DNA from: Lewinella sp. JB7
GTDB lineage: Bacteria; Bacteroidota; Bacteroidia; Chitinophagales; Saprospiraceae
Assembly: GCF_024297185.1 (NCBI RefSeq)
Contig: NZ_JANCTD010000001.1
Coordinates: 395,894 to 459,893, forward strand
Direction of reading: 5' to 3'
DNA: 64,000 nt
Shown: positions 56,501-64,000 of the stretch, in pieces
How positions within the stretch are numbered: the stretch's first letter is position 1
Layout of the letters: every line of letters starts with the position of its first letter
Program-made: the position numbers and the translations under genes
The notes under the pieces: generated by a model
What the model saw: only the letters and a program-made list of their open reading frames with translations
Told to the model about the DNA's origin: nothing
The model's database searches: none

Positions 56501-57397
56501 ATGCACAAAAGTGGATTCGTCAACATCATCGGACGGCCGAACGCCGGCAAGTCAACCCTCATGAACGCGCTCGTGGGAGAGCGCATGAGCATCATTACGG
56601 CCAAACCCCAGACGACCCGCCACCGCATCATCGGTATCCTCACCGAGCCGGACTACCAGATCGTCTTCAGCGACACGCCCGGCTACATCGAGGAAGCCAG
56701 CTACAAGATGCAGGAAAAAATGAACAGCTACGTCAACTCCGCCTTCGAGGACGCTGACGTGATGCTCTACCTCGTCGACCCGCAGGAGGAATACACCGAG
56801 GAAGACCTGCTGGTGAGCAAGCTGCGACGCATGGACACCCCCCTCTTCCTGATCTTTAACAAGCTCGATCTGGTGGACGAAAATCGGGTGAACCAGCTCG
56901 AGCGGCAATTCAAAAAATGGGTGAAACCCCAGCGGATTTTCGGCATTTCGGCACAGTCCGGGCTAGGCGTGGGCGACTTGCTCGAGGCGATCAAATCCGC
57001 GCTACCCGAAGGGCCGGTCTACTATCCCGAGGATCAGCTGACCGACCGCTCGGAACGCTTCTTCGTAGCCGAGATCTTGCGCGAACAGATTCTGGAACAG
57101 TACCACCAGGAAATCCCCTACAGCGTCGAAATCGAAATCGAAACCTTCGAGGAAACCGAAACCAACGACGGTAAGGAGCTGGCGCGTATCAGTGCCGTGA
57201 TCTACGTAAGCCGTAAAACACAGAAGCCTATCCTGATCGGAAAGGGGGGCAGCAGCATCAAGAAACTCGGCACGAACGCCCGCAAGCGGATGGAGGAATT
57301 TCTGGGACGTCGCGTATTCCTGGAAACCCACGTGAAGATCCGCGAAGACTGGCGGGACGACGAGCAGTGGCTGAAGCGGTTTGGGTATGATCGGTAG
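56501..57397 (+). CDS. era: GTPase Era
   Basis: Ras-like GTPase with KH domain that binds 16S rRNA and assists small-subunit assembly. G1 GRPNAGKST, G2 TTRHR, G3 DTPG, G4 NKLD are present. The C-terminal KH segment is PILIGKGGSSIKKLG. Length 298 aa from ATG 56501 fits Era; a longer open frame from 56288 would add 71 residues without homology and overlap the cinA start. A TACCTTTG element sits 4 nt upstream. Confidence 0.96.
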   Translation: MHKSGFVNIIGRPNAGKSTLMNALVGERMSIITAKPQTTRHRIIGILTEPDYQIVFSDTPGYIEEASYKMQEKMNSYVNSAFEDADVMLYLVDPQEEYTEEDLLVSKLRRMDTPLFLIFNKLDLVDENRVNQLERQFKKWVKPQRIFGISAQSGLGVGDLLEAIKSALPEGPVYYPEDQLTDRSERFFVAEILREQILEQYHQEIPYSVEIEIETFEETETNDGKELARISAVIYVSRKTQKPILIGKGGSSIKKLGTNARKRMEEFLGRRVFLETHVKIREDWRDDEQWLKRFGYDR

Positions 57398-57720
57398 TAT
57401 CGCTCGCTGTGCTCGCTGATGGTCGCTCGCTTGGGCTCGCGGGTAGTATCGCTCGCTGTGCTCGCTGATGGTCGCTCGCTTGGGCTCGCGGGTGGTCTCG
57501 CTCCCGGTGGTCGCTAGTGGTTCGTTAGTCTCGCTCCCGGTGGTCGCTGGTAGTTCGTTAGTATCGCTCCCGGTGGTCGCTAGTGGTTCGTTAGTATCGC
57601 TCCCGGTGGTCGCTGGTAGTTCGTTAGTATCGCTCGCGGGGCTCGCTGGTGGTTCGTTAGTCCCGCTCCCGGTGGTCGCTGGTAGTTCGTTAGTCTCGCT
57701 CCCGGTGGTCCCTGGTCGGG
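57398..57720. repeat. Low-complexity repeats after era (33-bp units)
   Basis: Two copies of a ~48-bp unit (TCGCTCGCTGTGCTCGCTGA...) are followed by about six units of 33 bp containing TCGCTCCCGGTGGTCGCT and GTTCGTTAG. The open frame at 57468-57761 is only the repeat read as valine/serine-rich protein. The left arm is TTAG-rich and the following GACTAACC tract is CTAA-rich, the same layout as at 47630-47950. Confidence 0.8.
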
Positions 57721-57780
57721 AAGTTTTTAATAGGGAAGTTGGGGGTTTTGTGAACCTGTAGGCCGCGAAATGGCTTGCCC

Positions 57781-57876
57781 GACTAACCGACTAACCGACT
57801 AACCGACTAACCGACTAACCGACTAACCGACTAACCGACTAACCGACTAACCGACTAACCGACTAACCGACTAACC
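57781..57876. repeat. Octanucleotide tract (GACTAACC)12
   Basis: Twelve perfect GACTAACC units fill 57781-57876 and stop one base before the ATG at 57878. An 8-bp unit is prone to slipped-strand change, and any gain or loss would alter promoter-to-start spacing for the small gene that follows. Confidence 0.9.
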
Positions 57877-57877
57877 C

Positions 57878-58129
57878 ATGACTACCGATCACGAAGCAAT
57901 TAAGAACTGGACGAAGAAGCACAACGGCGTACCCGGCGTCATCGAGGAAGCCACCACCGCAAACGACAGCCGACCGCTGGCGATCATCTGGCCGGAGAAT
58001 CGGAAGGAGGCCAAGTACCGGGAGATCAGCTGGGATACCTTTTTCGATCACTTCGAGTTGCGACAGTTGGCGCTCGAATTCGACGGGCAGGGGATGTCGA
58101 AGGATCACCGCTTCGTGAGCCGGGGCTAG
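57878..58129 (+). CDS. Small hypothetical protein with an ISWDxFF motif
   Basis: 83-aa acidic, hydrophilic protein. The pattern TDHEAIKNWTKKHNGVPGVI followed by EISWDTFFDHFE resembles a family of small uncharacterised bacterial proteins with DHxEIxxWAExxGGxP and ISWDEFFxxF. Function unknown. The start codon directly follows the (GACTAACC)12 tract, so expression could be phase variable. Its stop overlaps the end of the convergent AAA ATPase gene by 4 bp. Confidence 0.7.
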   Translation: MTTDHEAIKNWTKKHNGVPGVIEEATTANDSRPLAIIWPENRKEAKYREISWDTFFDHFELRQLALEFDGQGMSKDHRFVSRG

Positions 58130-59469
58130 GGGGCGGGAAATAGGCGATCTTCCTTCTCGTATTCCCGCTGAATGGCGGAGTGCAGTAAGGGTGCGGTCAG
58201 TACGTCCTTTTTATCCGCTACCGCTTGGTAGACGCAGTGCCGTACGGCGTTGGCGATGCTGGCGCCGGTGAGTTCGTATTTGTGGGCTAAGGCCGTCAGG
58301 TCGACCTCCGGACCCGGAGGGAGGTGTTCGGGCAGCATATTCCGCCACAAGCGGTACCGCTCGGCCGCGTCGGGCAAGTAAAAGGCGACGATCGATTCGA
58401 AACGACGGGTGAATGCTTTGTCCATATTCTGCCGGAAATTACTGGCGAGAATGCAGAGACCGTCATAGTTTTCGACGCGCTGGAGAAGAAAGCTGGTTTC
58501 CTGGTTGGCGTACTTATCCCGACTGTCCTTCACGTCGCTACGCTTGCTGAACAGGGCATCGGCCTCATCGAAGAAGAGGATCCAGCCCTTGCTTTCCGCC
58601 CGCCGGAAGAGTCCGGCGAGATTCTTTTCGGTTTCGCCGATCCACTTGGATACGACCATCGACAGGTCAACCCGGAAGACCGGCCGGTCGACCGATTTGC
58701 CCAGCAGAGCGGCGGTCAGGGTCTTACCGGTACCGGGGGGGCCGTGAAAGAGCGCCCGGTATCCGCGTCGGTTGTGCCGACCGTATTTCGGATCGTCGGC
58801 CAGCGTTTCGTAGTGGTTCAGATAATTGCGCAGGTAACCGATCTCCTTCAGGGTGCGGTCGGGGAGCACGAGGTCCCGCCAGTCGAGCGTCGTGTCGACG
58901 CGCTGGGCGGGAAATGCGGGAGAAAAGTCGGGAAGCGCGGTCCGGCCCGTAAGCATGCGCTCGACGAATTCGGGGTTAGCGATGAGTTGTCCGGCTAGTG
59001 GTGGCTCACCGGGCGGCGGCGGCAGAAGCTGGATGATCTGTCGCTGACGTAGCGTGCCGTGGGGCAGGAGCAACTCCCGCAGCGCCAACTGAAGGGGCAG
59101 GTTGTCTCCACCCAGTAGAAAGAGGGCCGTCTCTCCCGTCGGCAGGACGCCCCGGTGTTGCTTGCCGCGGAGGCCGCCGAATGCCGGCAGATCGACTCCC
59201 GCCGACAGGTAGGGTGCCAGGCACGCGTCGAGCATCCCCGGCCGCACCTCCGGAACGAGGGCAAGCACGATGATGATCTGCTCGGGGACGGAAAGTGTAG
59301 TCTGTAGAAGGTATTCCGACAGGGGCGACCCATCGTCGGGGACCCGGAAGGGAACGACTTTCGGCTCCCGCTCGGGCTGAAACCGGGCGATCAGTCGGGC
59401 GTGCAGCAGCGATTCGAGATACTCGAGGAGGGTAGGTAGACAGGCCGGGTGGGGGGTAGGGGTACGCAC
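58126..59469 (-). CDS. AAA+ ATPase of extracellular contractile injection system type
   Basis: 447 aa. About 200 N-terminal residues unique to the family precede one AAA module: Walker A GPPGTGKT (243-250), pore-loop region VVSKWIGETEKNL, Walker B WILFFDEADALF (296-307), sensor 1 LASN (341-344) and arginine finger RR (355-356). ATPases of this build occur in Afp/PVC-like eCIS loci, where they are thought to act in particle assembly or disassembly. GTG start at 59469. It lies 5 bp after the 181-aa gene in a three-gene row. Assignment to an eCIS rests on the neighbour at 60,027. Confidence 0.85.
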   Translation of the reverse strand: MRTPTPHPACLPTLLEYLESLLHARLIARFQPEREPKVVPFRVPDDGSPLSEYLLQTTLSVPEQIIIVLALVPEVRPGMLDACLAPYLSAGVDLPAFGGLRGKQHRGVLPTGETALFLLGGDNLPLQLALRELLLPHGTLRQRQIIQLLPPPPGEPPLAGQLIANPEFVERMLTGRTALPDFSPAFPAQRVDTTLDWRDLVLPDRTLKEIGYLRNYLNHYETLADDPKYGRHNRRGYRALFHGPPGTGKTLTAALLGKSVDRPVFRVDLSMVVSKWIGETEKNLAGLFRRAESKGWILFFDEADALFSKRSDVKDSRDKYANQETSFLLQRVENYDGLCILASNFRQNMDKAFTRRFESIVAFYLPDAAERYRLWRNMLPEHLPPGPEVDLTALAHKYELTGASIANAVRHCVYQAVADKKDVLTAPLLHSAIQREYEKEDRLFPAP

Positions 59470-59474
59470 GGCGA

Positions 59475-60020
59475 TTATTTATCGGCGAGATAATCCCGGA
59501 CCGCCGCGGGGTCGCTGGTCGGGGGGAGCAGGCGCACGATTTCTTCCGGCGATCCGACGGCAGCGAAGGTGATCCGGGCATCCCCGCTGTGAAAGAACCA
59601 TTCCTTCACGGGCTCTTCCCCCCAGGGCCAGGTATAGTCGGCCAGTATCCCCGGCTCGCTCCCGTCTCCCCCGGTCCACCAGAAGCACTTCTGGTAGTCC
59701 ACCCGCTCGGAGGACTCCAGCCAGGGGGAGGAGGCGTACACGGCGTATAGTTCACCGAAGTCGGCGGTCCGATACCGGCTGATCTTACAGCAGCGGCGGC
59801 GCATGGGGGCCGTTGCCAGGGCGGCGTAGCGGGCGGCCTGCTCGGCCGGCCAGGGGCCCGTCCGGGACGCGTAAACCGCCCGCAGACCGGGGTGGCGGTG
59901 GTAAGACTTCAGGGACTGCAGGGTTGCGTTGTACGCTTCCGGCGACGGGGCGGTGTAGGTTACCTTCAACTGGCTTTCCAGATCGAAGAAATGAGCAACC
60001 GCCTGTCTGATCTTATCCAT
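59475..60020 (-). CDS. Hypothetical protein in the eCIS-like operon
   Basis: 181 aa, no family recognised. Aromatic-rich, with YRTADFGELYAVYASSPW and DYTWPWGEEPVKEWFFHSGD. No signal peptide or membrane segment. It is packed between the ATPase gene (5 bp gap) and the 1322-codon gene (6 bp gap) on the same strand, so it is almost certainly part of the same operon. Confidence 0.75.
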   Translation of the reverse strand: MDKIRQAVAHFFDLESQLKVTYTAPSPEAYNATLQSLKSYHRHPGLRAVYASRTGPWPAEQAARYAALATAPMRRRCCKISRYRTADFGELYAVYASSPWLESSERVDYQKCFWWTGGDGSEPGILADYTWPWGEEPVKEWFFHSGDARITFAAVGSPEEIVRLLPPTSDPAAVRDYLADK

Positions 60021-60026
60021 AGCTGA

Positions 60027-63000
60027 TCAAAGACTTTCCGTCTTCATTTCGTCGGGGCCGGTTTCCAGTATCGGAAGCACGTCGAGGAGGGTGTGGTTTC
60101 CGAGGTAGATTTCGGCGGAATAGGTGATGTTGTCGCACAGTCTCATTTCCTGTTTCCCCCTTAAGATATCGAATAATTGCTGGGCGATCTCCGCGCGACG
60201 GTCGGCGATCTCGGCGGCATTGGCGGCGGTGATCAGGTCACGGACCTTATTAGCGGTCTGTTGGTGATCGAGGACTTCGTAGGTGGCCCGCACCGTTAGG
60301 CGCATATTGACGGGGTAGCCGGGATACTGATTTTCCCAGTTGCTCAGGTTCTGGGCGAGCTGGATCTCGATGTTCTTCATGTTCACCTGGTTGAAGTCGC
60401 GGGAGGTGTGGATGATGTTCAGACCATCCCGGTAGCCCGTGCCCTGGAACCAGTCGGCGATCAGGTGCGAGCGTTCCAGGCGGATGCGCTCGTCGCGGTG
60501 TTCGATCTGCCCGCCCTCGCTAGTGGTGACGGTGAGTTGTCCGCGGGTCCCCGGGGCCTTGGTGACGAGATTGTCGCCCACGACCACGTGCTCGAACATC
60601 TGGCCGTTGATGTCGGGCATGCCCACGGAAACCGTGAACGTCTTCGCGGCCGGATCCGCGGCGGAACGGTAGGAATAATCGATGACCAGTTTGCTGTGCT
60701 CGATGCGGGGCACGGGCGGCGGGTCGATCTTGTATTCCTGGTGTTCGGCGGAGAGTTTAAGGGTTTCGGCGAAGTAATCCTTCGCGAGGTTGACGGCCTG
60801 ACCGATCGAGCCGCCCGCCAGCAGCATGCGTTGCAGTTCGTCCCGTAGCGGTTGCCCGAGGGCCACCGCGCCGGACTCGCCGGGGGGAGCTTCCCGGCGG
60901 TGAATGGTCCGGCGCCGCGCGCGCGCGAAGGCTTCCGGCGTCGTATTCGGTCCCATGAGCTGAGCGTCCGTCGGGGGGGTAGCACGTTCGGCACGCGCGA
61001 TCGGCAGGGCGAGGTTGAGGCCCGCCACGAATATCTGGGTGAAGTTGCGGGCCTGCCACGGGCGCTCGAGCGCGTCGGTGCCCAGGGGAGCTTCGTGGAG
61101 AGACTTGATCGTCCCGGGACCCTCGACCAGGGCACCCTGGAAGCCCGGCCAGTTTTTCGTGGGTTGGAAAGCCGCGTAGCTGTCCTCCCGCTCGGTCACC
61201 TGGGTGGTGATGTCGGGCTGAGCTACGGAGTCCGACCGCCCGAGCTCCTCGGTGTAGAGGACGATGAGGGACGTCTCGCCGTAATATTCGAACAGTTGGG
61301 TAAGGATCGGTACCAGTTCCCCCTCCTTAGCTTCCGCTTCCGCATCCTGTTGCTCGGCTACGGCCCGGTCGGCGGCGGCATCTTCCCCCTCCTCTACCGT
61401 AAGCGCGTCGACGATCGCTAACTGGGCCTGCTCGGCTTCGGTGAGGGTGAGGTCCAGTTTCGCGGAGGCCTGAGTGAGCAGCCCCCGGATGGTGTTCCGA
61501 TCGGCCACCGGGCGCTCCTCCACCCGCGCGATCCAGTCACGAATCTTTACGTCGAGCTTCGTGGGCGTGCTGGCGACCATCACGTCCAGCCCGCCGGAAC
61601 TGTCGATCCACAGGCGGTGGCCCTCGCCGTCGGAAGAGAACCGGAATTCCTTGCCCACTTCGGTATCTTCCAGCGCTCCCTCGTCCCCGCCGTCCTCCTC
61701 ATCTTCTCCTCCGATACCGAGCGCGGCCAATAAGCCGCGCGCTTGCTCCACGAGAAATCCGATGGCCCGGTCGACGGCCTCGAGCACTACGGCCTGGAAT
61801 CCCCCCACGACCTCGGCGATCTTCTCCGGCAAATCGCCCAGTCCGAGAAAGCCGGCAATGAAGTCAATGACGGGCACCAGCAATCCCGCCAGAGCCTGCT
61901 CGGTCTTTGCGGCCATACCGGCGATGTTTCCGGCGATGAGATCGGCGACCCCCCCGACGATCGTCTGGACCAGGGTGAAAATGCGGGCCGCGTTTTCGAA
62001 GATCCACTTCAGGACCTTGTAGATCGCCTCGATCGCCTGGAGTATGGCCCCGGCCGGATTGAACAGCCCCAGGATCCAGACGGTGGCAATGCTCACGATG
62101 GTTTCGACCATATACGACACCGCCGCCTCAATGATAGTGTTCAGGATGGCCGCCGGATCGAGCCGTTCCTTGATCATTTCAAAGATGCCCCCCGGGCCCT
62201 CTTCGATCAGCAGGGTCAGCAGCTCGTAAGCCTTCTCGATCAATTCGACGTTCTGCTCCCCGATATGGCGCACCAGGATGATGCGAATGTTCGGCCAGGT
62301 AAGACCCATCAACTGGAGAAAGAAGGTAATGATGCTCTTCAGGGATGTATCGGGGGGCAACTGTACGCCGACCGTGCCCATGGCGGAGAAGAGCCAGTTG
62401 ATGAAGCCGGTCATCAGGTGACCGAAAAAGTTGTCGAAGAAATTGCTGAACCCGAGCCCCACGGCCGAGAGCAGGTTATTGGCGAAGTTGATCGGATCGT
62501 CGGCAATGTCGCTGGCCACTTCCTCGATCTGCGCGAGTAAGGCCCAGAAAGCCCCGGGGGCGATCCCCACTACGGTGAGCAGTCCGTTAATGATGGCCCG
62601 TACCGGGTCGTCGATGAAGGCCTCGATGGCGTCGGCTACCTTCTGGATGAGGCCCTTCGCCGCTTCCCGCAGGGCATCGATGCGCTCGCGGGCTTCCTGC
62701 ACCGCGTCGCCTGCCTGGGTCACGAGATCGTTGGTGAAGTTTTGCTGGGTATCGTGGACGTTGTCGCGCATGGTGTCCAGTCGACCCTGAAATCCGGCCT
62801 GCTGCTGGCTGGCCCAGTCCTGCAGGTTGTCCGGCAGCAGTCGGAAGAGTTCGGCGATATCCCGGTCGGCCTTATCGATAATTTCCTCGCAGGCGATTAC
62901 GATACCGTTCACGTAGGTGCTCACCTCACGGATCAGGGTGCAGATGTCGCGGCCGAAGGTGCGCTCCGCGGAGGTATAAATATTGGTGATGCTGGAGGGT

Positions 63001-63995
63001 AGGCCGGTCACGTCGTCCCAGATGGAGACGATAGCCCCCCCGATGCCCTCGTGGCGCTCGTCGACCATTTCCTTGGCCCTTTGCAGCTCATTGTCGAAGG
63101 CGGTGGCAATCCTTTCCTTCCCGGTGTTCCACAGGCTCATGGCGGCGGGCACCATGGGCGTCAGCAGGTCGTTGACGGCCGTCTGGGCCGTGGTGAAGAT
63201 GGTCTCCGCCGCCCGGGCCGCCGCGATGCGTTGTTCTTCCTCGGACCCGGCCATGGCGATCTGCTGGGTCAGGGCCCCGTCGACCGTCGTACCCCGACTG
63301 GCCTCCAGCGCGGCGATGGCCCGGGCTTCCACTTGCCGCATCTCGCCCCGACTGGCCGCGATGGCTTCCTCCTGTTCCTGCAACACCCGGGCGGGGTCCT
63401 CGGCGGCTACCTGCTCCAACTCGGTCATCCCCTCCCGCGCGTCGGAGAAGGGGGGCGTGGGAATTTCCCGGGTGACGTCGTTGTCGATGTTGGCTTCCTC
63501 GATGCGGGCCGCGGTGGCCCGGGCATCCTCGTCCAGGTTCACGTCGGCGTCCATGGCGGCGGGCGGAGTTACGCTGGCGGCGTTGACTTCCGGCGCGCTC
63601 ACCTCCCGCGGGGTTTCCGGCAGGGGGGCGCTCACCTGGGTCGGTTCTCCGGTGGCGGGATCGTTCACGCCGGCGTATTCTCCGGAAACGCGATCACCAT
63701 CTTCGGATATGTCGTCGTTCAGGGCGTCACCCACCGCCTGGGCTTCCGCGGCGGGGTCGGTCCGGCGGAGGCTGTCCTCGTCGGGCGGACGCCGGTTTTG
63801 GATGGCATCCTGAATATCGGCGCAGAGCTGCTCGATTTCCGGACTGGGTTGGGGCTGTTCGCGCAAGGTAGCCGCGATCGCTCCCTGGGCGCGGGAGGTG
63901 GTTTCTTCGGTGGGTTCATCGACGTTGGCGCGGGCGGCGGCAATGTCTTCGTCCGGTGCGGGCAGCGTTTGGTTGGCCGTTCCGGTGGCACCCAT
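60027..63995 (-). CDS. Giant eCIS-associated protein (related to C-terminal parts of DUF4157-type proteins), possibly partial
   Basis: 1322 codons from ATG 63995, but the frame stays open to the window edge, so the true start may lie outside. First ~250 residues: acidic, disordered, rich in Glu/Ala/Pro. Then a long helical region with amphipathic and hydrophobic stretches (IINGLLTVVGIAPGAFWALL, TGFINWLFSAMGTVGVQLPP, GLTWPNIRIILVRHIGEQNV, LFNPAGAILQAIEAIYKVLK). This GLTxxNIR...LFNPAGAI...IAGNIAG...FLGLG order is familiar from long proteins in eCIS loci that carry an N-terminal DUF4157 metallopeptidase-like domain. No HExxH is seen here. An acidic linker (EDEEDGGDEG) and a mixed C-terminal domain follow. 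It may be a cargo toxin or lumen protein; this is inference. Confidence 0.75.
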   Translation of the reverse strand: MGATGTANQTLPAPDEDIAAARANVDEPTEETTSRAQGAIAATLREQPQPSPEIEQLCADIQDAIQNRRPPDEDSLRRTDPAAEAQAVGDALNDDISEDGDRVSGEYAGVNDPATGEPTQVSAPLPETPREVSAPEVNAASVTPPAAMDADVNLDEDARATAARIEEANIDNDVTREIPTPPFSDAREGMTELEQVAAEDPARVLQEQEEAIAASRGEMRQVEARAIAALEASRGTTVDGALTQQIAMAGSEEEQRIAAARAAETIFTTAQTAVNDLLTPMVPAAMSLWNTGKERIATAFDNELQRAKEMVDERHEGIGGAIVSIWDDVTGLPSSITNIYTSAERTFGRDICTLIREVSTYVNGIVIACEEIIDKADRDIAELFRLLPDNLQDWASQQQAGFQGRLDTMRDNVHDTQQNFTNDLVTQAGDAVQEARERIDALREAAKGLIQKVADAIEAFIDDPVRAIINGLLTVVGIAPGAFWALLAQIEEVASDIADDPINFANNLLSAVGLGFSNFFDNFFGHLMTGFINWLFSAMGTVGVQLPPDTSLKSIITFFLQLMGLTWPNIRIILVRHIGEQNVELIEKAYELLTLLIEEGPGGIFEMIKERLDPAAILNTIIEAAVSYMVETIVSIATVWILGLFNPAGAILQAIEAIYKVLKWIFENAARIFTLVQTIVGGVADLIAGNIAGMAAKTEQALAGLLVPVIDFIAGFLGLGDLPEKIAEVVGGFQAVVLEAVDRAIGFLVEQARGLLAALGIGGEDEEDGGDEGALEDTEVGKEFRFSSDGEGHRLWIDSSGGLDVMVASTPTKLDVKIRDWIARVEERPVADRNTIRGLLTQASAKLDLTLTEAEQAQLAIVDALTVEEGEDAAADRAVAEQQDAEAEAKEGELVPILTQLFEYYGETSLIVLYTEELGRSDSVAQPDITTQVTEREDSYAAFQPTKNWPGFQGALVEGPGTIKSLHEAPLGTDALERPWQARNFTQIFVAGLNLALPIARAERATPPTDAQLMGPNTTPEAFARARRRTIHRREAPPGESGAVALGQPLRDELQRMLLAGGSIGQAVNLAKDYFAETLKLSAEHQEYKIDPPPVPRIEHSKLVIDYSYRSAADPAAKTFTVSVGMPDINGQMFEHVVVGDNLVTKAPGTRGQLTVTTSEGGQIEHRDERIRLERSHLIADWFQGTGYRDGLNIIHTSRDFNQVNMKNIEIQLAQNLSNWENQYPGYPVNMRLTVRATYEVLDHQQTANKVRDLITAANAAEIADRRAEIAQQLFDILRGKQEMRLCDNITYSAEIYLGNHTLLDVLPILETGPDEMKTESL

Positions 63996-64000
63996 GCGTG

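Noticed and set aside
57468..57761. Val/Ser-rich 97-codon open frame
   Set aside because: Produced by the 33-bp low-complexity repeat (VSLPVVAGSSL units); no sign of a real gene.

Overview
The window looks like a chromosomal segment of a GC-rich, probably marine member of the Bacteroidota, most likely of the Saprospiria/Lewinella type. The evidence is a SusC/SusD pair, a periplasmic two-propeller hybrid histidine kinase, several lipoproteins with LxxC signals, starts preceded by TAnnTTTG (the Bacteroidota -7 promoter element) rather than by Shine-Dalgarno sites, and a polysaccharide-degradation gene set. No rRNA, tRNA, prophage or CRISPR array was seen.

Layout. 0-1.85 kb: a duplicated GC-rich repeat and a stand-alone ATP-dependent DNA ligase. 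2-11.6 kb: SusC and SusD, then a convergent giant sensor that combines two 7-bladed propellers, histidine kinase, receiver, class III nucleotide cyclase and TPR. 11.8-21 kb: mostly central metabolism: nadB, zwf, rpiB, a membrane protein, gnd, a YceI lipoprotein, tsaE and alanine dehydrogenase. 21-28.1 kb: a GHMP (mevalonate-type) kinase, and divergent from it a tightly coupled pair, a caspase-alpha/beta-hydrolase fusion and a TPR-CHAT protease. 28.1-29 kb: eight copies of a ~111-bp tandem repeat. 29-34.2 kb: SAM methyltransferase, Xaa-Pro aminopeptidase, ABC exporter and a small lipoprotein. 34.5-46 kb: a catabolic accessory region with Gfo/Idh oxidoreductase, serine hydrolase, Baeyer-Villiger-type monooxygenase, GH95 alpha-L-fucosidase, esterase, TAT-exported sugar isomerase-like protein, a membrane protein with a possible degenerate metzincin motif, a YdeI protein with a CDGSH tail, and a sulfatase. 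46-53 kb: an unknown protein, acyl-CoA dehydrogenase, AlkB-type hydroxylase, a lipoprotein, a small methyltransferase and a 2-oxoacid dehydrogenase E2. 53-55 kb: a frameshifted REP-associated tyrosine transposase between two REP arrays. 55-57.4 kb: cinA and era. 57.4-57.9 kb: low-complexity repeats ending in twelve GACTAACC units that abut a small gene. 58-64 kb: the end of what appears to be an extracellular contractile injection system (eCIS) locus: AAA+ ATPase, a 181-aa unknown and a very large effector/structural-like protein that reaches the window edge.

How the parts may work together. zwf, rpiB and gnd supply the pentose phosphate pathway. The fucosidase, sulfatase, esterase and oxidoreductases fit degradation of sulfated fucose-containing glycans. 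The caspase-hydrolase/TPR-CHAT operon is the best candidate for an undescribed system: two proteases from different branches of the caspase clan, both with apparently intact Cys/His dyads, are translationally coupled, and one is fused to a lipase-like domain. That architecture suggests a proteolytic switch controlling a membrane-lipid or ester-cleaving effector, such as defence by abortive infection. The repeat ecology (111-bp array, REP/RAYT, TTAG/CTAA elements, octanucleotide tract) is unusually rich for 64 kb.
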